Source of the DNA: Lachnospiraceae bacterium
Lineage (GTDB): Bacteria > Bacillota > Clostridia > Lachnospirales > Lachnospiraceae
Assembly (NCBI GenBank): GCA_017557525.1
Contig: JAFYYN010000138.1
Location: 1 to 64,000, forward strand
Length of the DNA stretch: 64,000 nucleotides
Direction: 5' to 3'
The notes under the pieces are model-generated. The model worked only from the letters and a program-made list of their open reading frames with translations, was not told the DNA's origin and did not search any database. Each line of letters starts with the position of its first letter. Positions within the stretch are counted from its first letter, which is position 1. Positions 1 to 9,006 of the stretch are shown here, piece after piece. Position numbers and translations under genes: made by a program.

Positions 1-2
1 CC

Positions 3-461
3 GTTATAACCGGTTATGCGGATAAATATGACATAGACCGTAACAAGCTCCGTATAGAGATCACGGAATCCGTAATGATGGATGACAACCGCTACAGGAT
101 GAAGATATTAAATGAATTCCGTGAAGCAGGATTCATAGTTGAGATAGATGATTTCGGAAGCGGTTATTCCTCCCTCAATATGCTTAAGGACATGCCTGTA
201 GATATAGTAAAGATTGACATGGGATTCTTAAATCAGTCGCAGGTTAATGACAGGGCTGCCAAGATACTTCACAACATAATCAATATGAATTCCGATCTTG
301 GCATAGTCTCTCTTACAGAAGGCGTGGAAACCCTTGAGCAGTACAAGATGCTCTCAGATATGGGCTGCAGGCTCTTCCAGGGCTATCATTTTGCAAAACC
401 CATGCCTGTTAAAGATTTTGAAGATTGGGTTATGTCTTCCACCCAAAATGCTAACACCTGA
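3..461 (+). CDS. EAL-domain c-di-GMP phosphodiesterase, C-terminal part
   Basis: This is the C-terminal end of an EAL-domain protein; its start lies outside the window. The reading frame stays open to the first bases, and residues upstream of the first ATG already belong to the domain (RIEITES, the metal-binding E-x-T-E-S segment). Further EAL landmarks follow in order: IDDFGSGYSSL, the conserved lysine in VKID, EGVE and a closing QGYHFAKPMP. All are typical of active phosphodiesterases that hydrolyse c-di-GMP to pGpG. Nothing upstream is visible, so a fused GGDEF or sensor domain cannot be excluded. A bidirectional hairpin follows the stop codon. Together with the convergent GGDEF gene it gives the left edge of the window a c-di-GMP theme, relevant to the PelD receptor near 57 kb. 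Confidence 0.9.
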   Translation, partial: VITGYADKYDIDRNKLRIEITESVMMDDNRYRMKILNEFREAGFIVEIDDFGSGYSSLNMLKDMPVDIVKIDMGFLNQSQVNDRAAKILHNIINMNSDLGIVSLTEGVETLEQYKMLSDMGCRLFQGYHFAKPMPVKDFEDWVMSSTQNANT

Positions 462-476
462 TAAATTTTCATATTA

Positions 477-505
477 AAAGCCGCCCATTAGTCCGGGCGG
501 CTTTA
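477..505. terminator. Bidirectional intrinsic terminator
   Basis: A GC-rich hairpin (AAAGCCGCCC / GGGCGGCTTT with a 7-base loop) lies between the convergent EAL and GGDEF genes, with A-rich and T-rich flanks. It can end transcription from both sides. Confidence 0.8.
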
Positions 506-525
506 TCATATATATGGTAGAAAAT

Positions 526-2466
526 TTACATTCTTTCCTTACGTCTTGACTGCTTATCGATATACATATCCTCATCAGCCAGGCGCATTAGCTCCTCAAC
601 ATCAAGCTTGTCATTTATCAGAGCGCATCTGCAGCCCACACTGGCACTTATCGTAAACGGCTTTTCCTTCAAAGACTTACTCTTATTAAAGGTAGCCTCA
701 AAACGCTGTCTTACAACATCTGCGGTAAAGGAGGTCTCCATCTCGGTAAATATCGCACAGACAAACTCGTCTCCGCCGTATCTTGCACATATTCCGTTTC
801 TTATGGCAAAGTTCTTGATTGCGCTCGCTAACATCTTTAAGGCGTAGTCGCCTTCATTATGTCCGTAATTGTCATTGATAATCTTAAGACCGTCCATGTC
901 GATGGAGAAGAAGGTCAGGTATTTGCCCCTGTTGTCAAGAGATTCAACCATCTTGAACAGCTCGTCATAAAAGCCCCTGCGGTTATATAACTCTGTCAGA
1001 TAATCAAGGACGGATACTCTCTCTATCTCCCTGTTGATACGGCGAAGTCTTTCGTTTAGCTTAGTCAGCTTCTGGTTTTTAAGCACAGTATTTATCGATG
1101 TTGAAAGGAACAGGCCAAATTCCTCGCATCTGCGCATACATCTTTCATCCATTGTACGGAAGCCCTCAAGCAGATAACCATACAAGGTGGATTTAGTATG
1201 CAGGAGTCTTATCATAAACATTGATATCCCGCTGTCCGTACGTAGGAACTCCTTAAATCCGGGCATAACCTCCTCTTCCTTAAAAAGAGTATAGTCGGTT
1301 TCGTTATCAAACCTCTTCACGCAGAGCATGGACACACATGAGTCATCACTTATATACTGGGGCTCGCCGTCATCATTTTCATTTCTGGCAAACTGCTCAT
1401 AAACTGACACGAAATAAAGGTTCTGGCTCCAAAGACCTATACTTTCAAACAAAAGCGGGGTCAGGTCATGAAGCTCTTTCAGCTCATTTGAAACAAGCAT
1501 GAGCTTATTCATCGCCATCATGTGCCATTTCTGCTCATTCATCACCTGTCCCATTGCGCTCATGCGCTCTCTGGTTTCCCTGTCATTCTTATCAAAACAG
1601 CCGCAGGAATGGCTTGGCCTTATCTTGTAATCAACATATTTAGTAGTATCTGCATCGATATCCACACCGTTATGCAGCTTATCAAGTATTTCAAATATTA
1701 AAAGTACCTCAGCCTCATTATCGGGCTCTACTGTAGATATCGCAGGATAGTTTACCTTACCGCTTGAAATACCGTCAAAGCCCGTAACTATGATATCATC
1801 AGGAACCTCGTATCCGCGTTCCCTAAGAGCGGCGCAGCATGCAATGGCCATTGCGTCATTCGCGCATACTATGGCATCGGGAAGCTCAGGATCCTCATCC
1901 AAAAACTCTTCGGTAGCAGTCCTTGCAGGTCTGTCCCAGAATTCACCATATTTCAGTCTCTTCTCCTCAAAAGGTATCCCGTTCTCGGCAAGCACTTCCT
2001 TATATGCCTTAACTCTTTCTATAGAAAACTCACTGTCTTTAACACCGGCTATCATGTTTACCTTTTTGCATCCATGATGTTTGATCACATGACGCACTAT
2101 GTTCTTAAATCCTATATCAAATTTCTGTGAGATGTGTATACAGCCCGGAAGCGGAAGCTCCAGTGAAAAAGCCGGCACCTTCATATAGCTGACTGTTTTC
2201 AGGATGTAATCTATCATTGTATCATTCTTTATGGTCTCGCCCAGGATGATAACCGCTTCGCAGTTTATATATCCCATGAGCTCCATGAGCTTTCTTTCCT
2301 GCATCAGATCTTCGGTGACATCAAGGGAATCCACAGAGAAATTAAAGGCTACGACAACATAACCCCTGTCCTTACATATTCTGTTCAGCTCAGTTATGAA
2401 ACTGTATTCTTTTTCCTCGCTCAGCCAAACACCGCATACTGCGATCACTTTACGATATTCGTCCAT
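526..2466 (-). CDS. Diguanylate cyclase with LacI/periplasmic-binding-protein-like sensor domain
   Basis: Residues 1-290 resemble the ligand-binding domain of LacI-family regulators (Peripla_BP_3 type; for example the DAIVCANDAMAIACC and VTGFDGI segments) but no DNA-binding helix-turn-helix precedes it. There is no signal peptide, so the sensor is cytoplasmic. A middle helical region (about 300-470) leads to a GGDEF domain with an intact GGDEF active site at 564-568. The feedback RxxD I-site is not at its usual place upstream of GGDEF, where IRNG is seen. The expected role is synthesis of c-di-GMP from two GTP in response to a sugar-like or other small ligand. A GGTGAGG Shine-Dalgarno precedes the ATG. 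The gene converges on the EAL gene. The architecture is common in Lachnospiraceae; the ligand is unknown. Confidence 0.9.
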   Translation of the reverse strand: MDEYRKVIAVCGVWLSEEKEYSFITELNRICKDRGYVVVAFNFSVDSLDVTEDLMQERKLMELMGYINCEAVIILGETIKNDTMIDYILKTVSYMKVPAFSLELPLPGCIHISQKFDIGFKNIVRHVIKHHGCKKVNMIAGVKDSEFSIERVKAYKEVLAENGIPFEEKRLKYGEFWDRPARTATEEFLDEDPELPDAIVCANDAMAIACCAALRERGYEVPDDIIVTGFDGISSGKVNYPAISTVEPDNEAEVLLIFEILDKLHNGVDIDADTTKYVDYKIRPSHSCGCFDKNDRETRERMSAMGQVMNEQKWHMMAMNKLMLVSNELKELHDLTPLLFESIGLWSQNLYFVSVYEQFARNENDDGEPQYISDDSCVSMLCVKRFDNETDYTLFKEEEVMPGFKEFLRTDSGISMFMIRLLHTKSTLYGYLLEGFRTMDERCMRRCEEFGLFLSTSINTVLKNQKLTKLNERLRRINREIERVSVLDYLTELYNRRGFYDELFKMVESLDNRGKYLTFFSIDMDGLKIINDNYGHNEGDYALKMLASAIKNFAIRNGICARYGGDEFVCAIFTEMETSFTADVVRQRFEATFNKSKSLKEKPFTISASVGCRCALINDKLDVEELMRLADEDMYIDKQSRRKERM

Positions 2467-2681
2467 AAATACCTCACCAAATGTCCATCAGCCGGGACGC
2501 TGCATACTTATTTAAATAATTGCACAAATCCATATTACATCATATCATAATATTTTCAAAAACGCAACTTTGTTTTCTATTTGTTTACAAGTTACAATTC
2601 CCTAATTATATGGTGCAGGCCGGACAAAACGCATAAAAAAAATAAGCCGAAAAAAATTTTTTAAAATTTTAAAAAAAAGTA

Positions 2682-2710
2682 TTGACATCCAACTGTAATA
2701 GGTGTATATA
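2682..2710 (+). promoter_or_regulatory. Promoter of the GntR/ABC operon
   Basis: TTGACA at 2682-2687 and TATATA at 2705-2710 are separated by 17 bases, just upstream of the GntR regulator. This is a good vegetative promoter. Confidence 0.75.
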
Positions 2711-2731
2711 TAACACATAAACAGTTAACTG
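2691..2731 (+). promoter_or_regulatory. Probable GntR operator (nested inverted repeats)
   Basis: Three symmetric elements overlap the promoter: AACTGT (2691-2696) with ACAGTT (2721-2726); inside them GTGT (2702-2705) with ACAC (2713-2716); and a perfect CAGTTAACTG (2722-2731). YtrA-type regulators bind inverted repeats at their own promoters, so autorepression is likely. The exact operator is inferred. Confidence 0.55.
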
Positions 2732-2748
2732 CAAAAAGAGGTGATAAT

Positions 2749-3120
2749 TTGAAAATATCTCAAACAAACGGAGTACCAATTTATAAACAGATCGCAGATT
2801 CGTTCAGGACTGACATCTTAGCGGGCAAATACAGGCAGGGTGAGTACCTGCCATCGATAAGAGAGCTGGCAAAGGATTTGAGGATCAGCGTCATCACTAC
2901 GATGAAGGCATATGAACAGTTAGAAGCCGATGGGCTGGTCACAGCCTCCCAGGGCAAGGGCTTTTATGTAAATGCCCAGGATTCGGAAATGCTGCGGGAA
3001 CAGCACTTAAGAAAAGTTGAGGACTCTCTGGTCAGTGCCATAGAAGCCGCAAAGATTGCGGGCTTAAGCAATGAAGAGCTGCTGATGACACTTAAAACCC
3101 TGCTAAGCATGGACGTATAG
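2749..3120 (+). CDS. GntR-family transcriptional regulator, YtrA subfamily
   Basis: A short 123-residue GntR protein: a winged helix-turn-helix domain (about 10-75; PIYKQIADSFRTDI, YLPSIRELAKDLRIS, GKGFYVN) followed only by a short helical tail of about 45 residues. This is the hallmark of the YtrA subfamily, which lacks a large ligand domain and usually represses an adjacent ABC transporter operon. It is the first gene of a four-gene operon with an ATPase and two membrane proteins, with an AGAGGTG ribosome binding site and its own promoter/operator region. In relatives the signal is envelope stress or cell-wall antibiotics; that is inference here. Confidence 0.9.
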   Translation: MKISQTNGVPIYKQIADSFRTDILAGKYRQGEYLPSIRELAKDLRISVITTMKAYEQLEADGLVTASQGKGFYVNAQDSEMLREQHLRKVEDSLVSAIEAAKIAGLSNEELLMTLKTLLSMDV

Positions 3121-3182
3121 AGCTCACTAATTTCCTACAGAACAGACATAAAATTATATAAATATATGAAAGAGGACTTATC

Positions 3183-4082
3183 ATGGATCAGAATAATGTA
3201 ATTGAAGCAAAAAACATCAACAAGAAATATAAGAACTTTACTCTGGATATCCCGGAGTTTAAGCTCCCTTTAGGGTTCGCCACAGCACTTATCGGCGAGA
3301 ACGGCGCAGGTAAGACCACCCTGCTTAATATCCTCACAGGCTTACGACAGGATTATACCGGCAGCATCAATTATTTCGGTCAGTACAGTGAAAAAGATCT
3401 TGATAACAAACCCGAAGTCAAGGAACGCATCGGATATACCGGAACCGATAACTATTATCTTCCCAGCTGGACCGTTGGACAGATAGAGGATATCTCATCT
3501 CTTATCTTTAGCAAATTTGATAATGCTAAATTCAAAAAACTCTGTAACGATCTTGCAATCTTCGGGAATGCAAATTTCGACAAGCATAAGAAGGTAAGTG
3601 CTCTTTCAGACGGTACCAAGACCAAGCTTATGCTGGCAGGCGTACTTGCACGCGAGACAGATGTGCTCATCACGGACGAGCCCGCTTCCCCCCTTGACCC
3701 TCTCATGCGTGACAAGCTCTGTGAGCTTATCCGTGAATACATCAACTCAGGTGAAAACAAGAGCGTATTCTTCTCTACGCATAACATCTCTGATATGGAA
3801 AACGTAACCGACTATGCCATCATCATGGAGCAGGGAAAGATCGTTGAACAGGGATTCGTTGAGGACTTAAAGGAAAAATACATTGTTGTAAAGGGTGAAA
3901 CCGCTGACATCGAAAAAGCACGTCCCCATCTTTACACCATGTCCCAGTCAAATTACGGCTTCGAAGGCGTATGTCTTGCAGAAAACCTTGACAAGCTTGC
4001 AGGTCTTGATATCGTTACCGAAACTCCTTCACTTTTCAAGATCAGTGTCAGCGTAATGAAAAAGAATTCACTTATTAAATAA
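3183..4082 (+). CDS. ABC transporter ATP-binding protein (YtrB-like)
   Basis: A 299-residue ABC ATPase: Walker A GENGAGKT near residue 38, Walker B VLITDEPASPLD near 160, and an H-loop in FFSTHNI. The signature motif reads LSDGT rather than LSGGQ, as seen in some Ytr/Bcr-type ATPases, and the Q-loop is not obvious. The last 80 residues form an extra C-terminal region. It is the second gene of the YtrA-type operon, with an AAAGAGG ribosome binding site, and is followed 17 bases later by the first permease. It probably powers the two membrane proteins that follow; the substrate is unknown. Confidence 0.9.
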   Translation: MDQNNVIEAKNINKKYKNFTLDIPEFKLPLGFATALIGENGAGKTTLLNILTGLRQDYTGSINYFGQYSEKDLDNKPEVKERIGYTGTDNYYLPSWTVGQIEDISSLIFSKFDNAKFKKLCNDLAIFGNANFDKHKKVSALSDGTKTKLMLAGVLARETDVLITDEPASPLDPLMRDKLCELIREYINSGENKSVFFSTHNISDMENVTDYAIIMEQGKIVEQGFVEDLKEKYIVVKGETADIEKARPHLYTMSQSNYGFEGVCLAENLDKLAGLDIVTETPSLFKISVSVMKKNSLIK

Positions 4083-4099
4083 GAAAGAGGCACGTAAAA

Positions 4100-4765
4100 A
4101 TGAATAAATCACCTTATTTCGCCTTTACGGCCCTAAGTTACAGAATACTCCATGTCGTGACTGTGCTTGCCTTCCTGGTCATCGGCTTTTTGGCAGATGT
4201 CTACTTTGGTAATGTCGGAGCAGTCCTGTTATCGGCTTCCATACCTCTGGTTCTCGTTTTCATTGATTATTTCGCTTTTGCAGGAACGAGCTCCCAGAAA
4301 CAAAAGAACATGCAGTTTTTAAAATCCTCCTGTAAAGGTTTGGGATTTTTCAGATCAGCACTTAAAACTGACCTCCTGTTAAAGCATTTCTGCCTGCTCT
4401 TTGGATATTTGGGTTTTATCCTGGCCGAGGTCATATACTTTACAGACAGCGAAGCCTTTATTGATTCATTGCTGGTACTGCTCATATATGTACCTATTTC
4501 AGAGCTTACGCTTAATATAACTCTTATACTTTCAAGAAGGATCTCCCTTTCCATGGTAATCCAGATAGCTGTTTGCTATATCTGCTCCATGATATCAACC
4601 ATACTGCTCTTTATGTACAGTTTCCTGCTCCCGGAGCATATAAGCGACTTTACACTTGTAATAATCATATCCTTTATCATTATACAGACAATAAGTATAA
4701 TCGTTGCCATAGTTTTATATAAAGACTGCGTTAAAGGATATATCTCAAGTTTTTCAGACACCTGA
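4100..4765 (+). CDS. ABC transporter membrane protein (operon permease 1)
   Basis: A 221-residue protein with about six hydrophobic segments and no soluble domain. I recognise no specific family, but its position between an ABC ATPase and a second membrane protein of similar size, and the tight spacing, mark it as a permease subunit. The N-terminus has no cleavable signal peptide. It lacks the large extracellular loop of MacB/FtsX-type permeases. Confidence 0.7.
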   Translation: MNKSPYFAFTALSYRILHVVTVLAFLVIGFLADVYFGNVGAVLLSASIPLVLVFIDYFAFAGTSSQKQKNMQFLKSSCKGLGFFRSALKTDLLLKHFCLLFGYLGFILAEVIYFTDSEAFIDSLLVLLIYVPISELTLNITLILSRRISLSMVIQIAVCYICSMISTILLFMYSFLLPEHISDFTLVIIISFIIIQTISIIVAIVLYKDCVKGYISSFSDT

Positions 4766-4796
4766 AAATTTACATATTATACGAGGACATAATACT

Positions 4797-5495
4797 ATGA
4801 AAACTCTGATCACATATTTTAAAATGATGAAATACGCACTCCAGGCTAAACTGATACTTGTGCTGACACTTTTCTTCTTTATCTTTGGAATTGTTTTTGA
4901 ACTGTTGGATTTCACCAGAGCCGGCAGCTCATATTCTCTTGCCGCTCTTTATCTTGCTCTTACCGGCATGTATTTCTACCAGTTGGTATTTTCATCGACT
5001 GTTTCCAAACTGGTTCAATCATCTCCGTTAAAGAAGAAGCTCCAGACTTCAGGTCCCATTCTTGCGTCACTTATATTAAGCCTTTTGGTATTTGCCATAT
5101 ATGTAGTGATAAGGCTTTTCAGGATTACTCCCGAGTTTCTGGAGGAAAATGAAACATCTTACGCACAGGGGTACAGTACAATACTTTTCATGGGAGTATG
5201 TATATTTGTATTTTTCATCTACCTGGCATTTTCATATAAGACCTATATCTTCTCTCTCATATTTGTCGGAGTTACCATAATAGGTATCCTTGGTTTTGGC
5301 GTAACTACAACTTCTTTGGTAACCTTATCAGAAAAACTGATGATCGACGGAAACAATCCCATCCTGATCATAATGGTATCAGCCGTACTGATAGTACTCG
5401 GAGCAGTATTAGGATATATCATCAGCCTGCTTCTCTACAAAAAACCGATCAGCGATCTGGCTGTACGTTATGCACTCCGCCAGGCATCTAAGTGA
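4797..5495 (+). CDS. ABC transporter membrane protein (operon permease 2)
   Basis: A 232-residue integral membrane protein with about six predicted transmembrane helices, last gene of the YtrA-type operon. It starts 31 bases after permease 1 with an ACGAGGA ribosome binding site and is followed by a terminator. The two permeases would form a heterodimer with the ATPase. No specific family is recognised from sequence alone. Confidence 0.7.
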   Translation: MKTLITYFKMMKYALQAKLILVLTLFFFIFGIVFELLDFTRAGSSYSLAALYLALTGMYFYQLVFSSTVSKLVQSSPLKKKLQTSGPILASLILSLLVFAIYVVIRLFRITPEFLEENETSYAQGYSTILFMGVCIFVFFIYLAFSYKTYIFSLIFVGVTIIGILGFGVTTTSLVTLSEKLMIDGNNPILIIMVSAVLIVLGAVLGYIISLLLYKKPISDLAVRYALRQASK

Positions 5496-5602
5496 TACAC
5501 TGGATAAATGTCATATCTCCATAAATGCGATATTTGTGCTATAACTGACAATCTGACATCTATATGCGATATATCCAATGATCCGATATATAACCCTCAT
5601 AG

Positions 5603-5632
5603 AAAAAAGTCCCGATCTCCGGGACTTTTTTC
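5603..5632 (+). terminator. Intrinsic terminator of the GntR/ABC operon
   Basis: An AAAAGTCCCG / CGGGACTTTT hairpin with a 4-base loop ending in a run of T. It lies between the operon end and the convergent gene at 5713 and can work in both directions. Confidence 0.85.
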
Positions 5633-5712
5633 TTATGTGATTATACTCATTATCGAAAATACATGTCGTTTTCTTTACTTCTGTGACTCTTTAGTCCGTT
5701 TTGTCGGATTAT

Positions 5713-8700
5713 TTATGATAGATCCACATGGGAAACAGAATACAGATAATCCATAACCTTAGCTTCTATTATAGCATCCACAAAGAAACGCTCTCCAAAT
5801 TTCTTTCCGACTGCCTCAAAGAAGGCATTTCCGTCGGCATATCCATACAAAGCAGCTAAGGTATTCATATATATATCATATTCAGCCTGTGTGACAGTGA
5901 TGTTTCTGCTGTAGCAGACAGCTGCTGTCATGATCTTACGCTTGAGATTATAATCATCGATGCTTGTATCAACGCCCATCAGCTTCATTATGGTCTCAGT
6001 CGAGATCCCAAGTTTCTGATAGAGTTCGGACAGATCCATGGTTGAAGCTCTGTTAAGAGTACCCATATAAGTTCTGCATGCCTCATAATAGGTATTAGCA
6101 CTGTACTCCTCTTCTGCTACCTCTTTCCTGCCTCTCCTGTTTGCTGCCTCGGCAAGCTTTTCTGCTTTCAGAGCTTCAGTTATCTCAGTGCTGGCAGTAT
6201 CCGGATTTACGTTTTCTATTATGCTGTTAAAGAAAGCATCCTTTATCTGCTCATCGTTAGGCTTTATTTCATCAAGCTCTGTCTGCGCCTTGCTTAACAG
6301 CTCTTTCTCCAAGCTTTCAAGCGATTCATATCCGAGCTGTCCTACTATAAAGCCTTCGTTCCATCCGGCTTCCACAACCTTTGTAATCTCCTGGACTGTT
6401 ATCCTGAAATTTCCGGTGTATCCTGAGAATGAACCGAAGTCATCTCCCAAAGTCAGCTCCAACTCTACAGTCTGGCCCTTCTTAACACCTACCAGCTTAT
6501 CATCTATACCAGGGCCGTAATCATAATTTCCGACAGTGGTCTTTTCTCCAAGATATGCATAGCTTTCAATCGGCATACCGCCTATAAGAGGTATAACATC
6601 GAAAACTATCCTGTCGCCCATTTCAATATATTCGTCAGCTGTAGCCTCATGCTCAAAGGTCTGACCCAGATATTCCTGCAGGAATTTCACCTTTTCCGTC
6701 TCAAGATCGGCCACATAAGCGTCAGGCTTATCAAAATAATCATAAACCTTGAAGTTCAGCTTTTCATAGATAGGATCGGTCGAAGCGCCCTTAAACACAT
6801 CCCATGAATAAGCATATATCCCTTCACCTGCTGTCTTGGGCTTTTCAGTAAGACTCGAATACTCATATGGAGGTTCGATGTGAAGTATTTCCTTCAGCTT
6901 TTGCTTTACTACGGAATTCCCGGCACTTGTAAGACCGCTATCCACCATCATCTTTAGTCCCGGTACATCCATGTCCTTAAGACCAAGTTCGCCCTGCAGA
7001 AAGCTGCTTATGAAATTGTTTAAGCCTTCATCATTTATCTCTTCAAGCTTTCCTACTATAGGCTTTAATATCTCGGTAAGATTGATATAATCGGTATCAG
7101 CTAAGTCCATGATATCGATTACGTTTTCATCCGATGTATTAAGGCTTTGATGTGACACACCTTCCTTAAAGGTATTGGTAAAATAGATATGTGCCAGTTC
7201 GCCTTTATCCCCGGTAAGATTTATCTTAAGATCAAGGTCTGTTTTTCCGGATACCTTATCGCTGATATTTCCGTTGATATTAAGTACCCAGCTGCTTGCA
7301 CCCTTAAGCAGAGCTTCGATCATACCACCGGGCTTGATATCAATATTAAAGTATTTCTTTCCGTCCTTCTTTTCCTTTTCGGACATGATCGATGCAAGTT
7401 TCAGTCCGTTAAGAGAAATCTCGGTAGCACACTTTGTTTTGTTTTCAGCTGTATTTGCTGTTTCCGCGTTGCCTTTGTTATTTGCTTCATCCTTAATAAA
7501 TACCGAATCAAGCTTGATCTTGGTTTCATTATAGTTAAGCTTTACAGCACCGCCCTTTATATTGCCCTCATCATCTACATAGATTGTGAGGTCTGCCGAA
7601 ACAGATGCAGCTTTAAGCTTATTAAGTATATCCTCTTTTGTAGCTGCCCATGCATCATTTAGATCTGATGAGCCAAGCTTATCTGTAAATATCTGTACAG
7701 TTCCCGCTACATCTCCGAATATGCTTCCAAGACCGCTTATCTGGCTTGTTAAACCACTTATCCCGCTGCCAAGATCAATACTTCCTAAAAGCTGATCCAG
7801 CAGTTTGCTGCCAAGGTATCCGACATCATCACGGTTTAGAGCAGCATCACCAGCTTCACTATCAAATACCGTACTTGCACCCTTTAAAGCATCCATGATT
7901 CCTGCAGCATTGGTATTGGGCAGTTTGGAAATAACATCCTTCTCGATTATATCAAGATATTCCTCTGTGATCTTTATGCAGTCATCCTTGCTGAGCTTAG
8001 CGGTGAGTACATTTACTTCCTTAAGCTCCAGCCCGTTTACAGAAATATCCTTTTCTTTCTCTAAGGTAGCCTCAGTAACCTTGTCGGTAACGATTCTTAT
8101 GAGCTGTTCCTTTTTCTCAGCATTAAAACCCTTCTTAATGCTCTCACACTTCCATCTTAGAGAGTTAAAATCAGCATTTTCCCCCGCAATTTTCTTTGCC
8201 AGTTCCAGCCTGTCAAAAATATCAACACAGATTTCAGAAATTTCAACCGCCTCAGGTCTATAGCTCGGAACACCTAAAAACGCCCTTTTCTCTGCAAAAT
8301 TAAGCACCCCGGCTGCTTCTATTATTTCAACATTTTTATACGAAGGGATGATGTCAAGACTTATCGTCTTATTCTTATCTTCCGAGATGTCATACTTAAT
8401 ACCGGCATTTTCAATGCCTGCAAAATTACTGCCAAAGATCATCCCACCAAGTTCAGCACCAATTCCGACACTCAAATTTCCCTCGGTTGTCCACTCTTCG
8501 GAACGTTCTGTATTTACATTTACATCTCCGTTTGAAGAGCTTAAGGCATTTGCACTCTGTGTCGAATCTTCCTTAATCTTTTCGAGATTTCTGTCCACCA
8601 CCCAATGGAAATACTCAGTATCATCCTTGGTCATCATCGCCCATTTATTCTGCACATATTCCTTTTTAGTGGAATAAATAAATGCAAATATCGCCCCAAG

Positions 8701-8883
8701 AATGGCAATAACTGCAACTATCGCAATAAGAGCGATCTTGAGCCCCTTGTGGCTCTTTTTCGGCGCAGTTGACTGATGAGGTGTAGACTCCTGCTGAACA
8801 GGAACTTCAACCGCAGAACCGTCCCTCTGATTTACTTCAATATCTTCAGAAGTATCCTTTAATACCTCATTCTCATTATCCAT
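5713..8883 (-). CDS. Large membrane-anchored protein with C-terminal trigger-factor-like foldase region
   Basis: A 1056-residue protein with a Thr/Gln-rich cytoplasmic tail (1-47), one transmembrane segment (about 48-72), and a long extracytoplasmic part. Residues about 80-740 are not a family I can name; they hold many beta-rich stretches and a low-complexity Gly/Leu/Ser stretch near 365-395. Residues about 751-840 resemble the FKBP-type prolyl isomerase domain of trigger factor (GDRIVFDV, DKLVGVKKGQTVELELTL), and 841-1056 resemble the helical trigger-factor C-terminal chaperone arms. The end is related to the 406-residue foldase at 11929. A chaperone or foldase for secreted proteins is a reasonable inference. 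A strong promoter precedes it. Confidence 0.75.
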   Translation of the reverse strand: MDNENEVLKDTSEDIEVNQRDGSAVEVPVQQESTPHQSTAPKKSHKGLKIALIAIVAVIAILGAIFAFIYSTKKEYVQNKWAMMTKDDTEYFHWVVDRNLEKIKEDSTQSANALSSSNGDVNVNTERSEEWTTEGNLSVGIGAELGGMIFGSNFAGIENAGIKYDISEDKNKTISLDIIPSYKNVEIIEAAGVLNFAEKRAFLGVPSYRPEAVEISEICVDIFDRLELAKKIAGENADFNSLRWKCESIKKGFNAEKKEQLIRIVTDKVTEATLEKEKDISVNGLELKEVNVLTAKLSKDDCIKITEEYLDIIEKDVISKLPNTNAAGIMDALKGASTVFDSEAGDAALNRDDVGYLGSKLLDQLLGSIDLGSGISGLTSQISGLGSIFGDVAGTVQIFTDKLGSSDLNDAWAATKEDILNKLKAASVSADLTIYVDDEGNIKGGAVKLNYNETKIKLDSVFIKDEANNKGNAETANTAENKTKCATEISLNGLKLASIMSEKEKKDGKKYFNIDIKPGGMIEALLKGASSWVLNINGNISDKVSGKTDLDLKINLTGDKGELAHIYFTNTFKEGVSHQSLNTSDENVIDIMDLADTDYINLTEILKPIVGKLEEINDEGLNNFISSFLQGELGLKDMDVPGLKMMVDSGLTSAGNSVVKQKLKEILHIEPPYEYSSLTEKPKTAGEGIYAYSWDVFKGASTDPIYEKLNFKVYDYFDKPDAYVADLETEKVKFLQEYLGQTFEHEATADEYIEMGDRIVFDVIPLIGGMPIESYAYLGEKTTVGNYDYGPGIDDKLVGVKKGQTVELELTLGDDFGSFSGYTGNFRITVQEITKVVEAGWNEGFIVGQLGYESLESLEKELLSKAQTELDEIKPNDEQIKDAFFNSIIENVNPDTASTEITEALKAEKLAEAANRRGRKEVAEEEYSANTYYEACRTYMGTLNRASTMDLSELYQKLGISTETIMKLMGVDTSIDDYNLKRKIMTAAVCYSRNITVTQAEYDIYMNTLAALYGYADGNAFFEAVGKKFGERFFVDAIIEAKVMDYLYSVSHVDLS

Positions 8884-8956
8884 ATACTATATCCTCTCAA
8901 GAAACATTATTATACTATACTTTCATTAACTAAAACACATTTAAAACTCTACCGAT

Positions 8957-8985
8957 AATATACACTAAGTATCATAAAGTGTCAA
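8957..8985 (-). promoter_or_regulatory. Promoter of the 1056-residue membrane protein gene
   Basis: On the minus strand TTGACA (8980-8985) and TATATT (8957-8962) are 17 bases apart, about 75 bases upstream of the start codon. Confidence 0.75.
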
Positions 8986-9006
8986 CGAATAATGTATTGT
9001 CAATCC

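Noticed and set aside
5508-5756. An 82-codon plus-strand frame after the ABC operon
   Set aside because: No ribosome binding site; it reads through the terminator hairpin and overlaps the end of the convergent 1056-residue gene.
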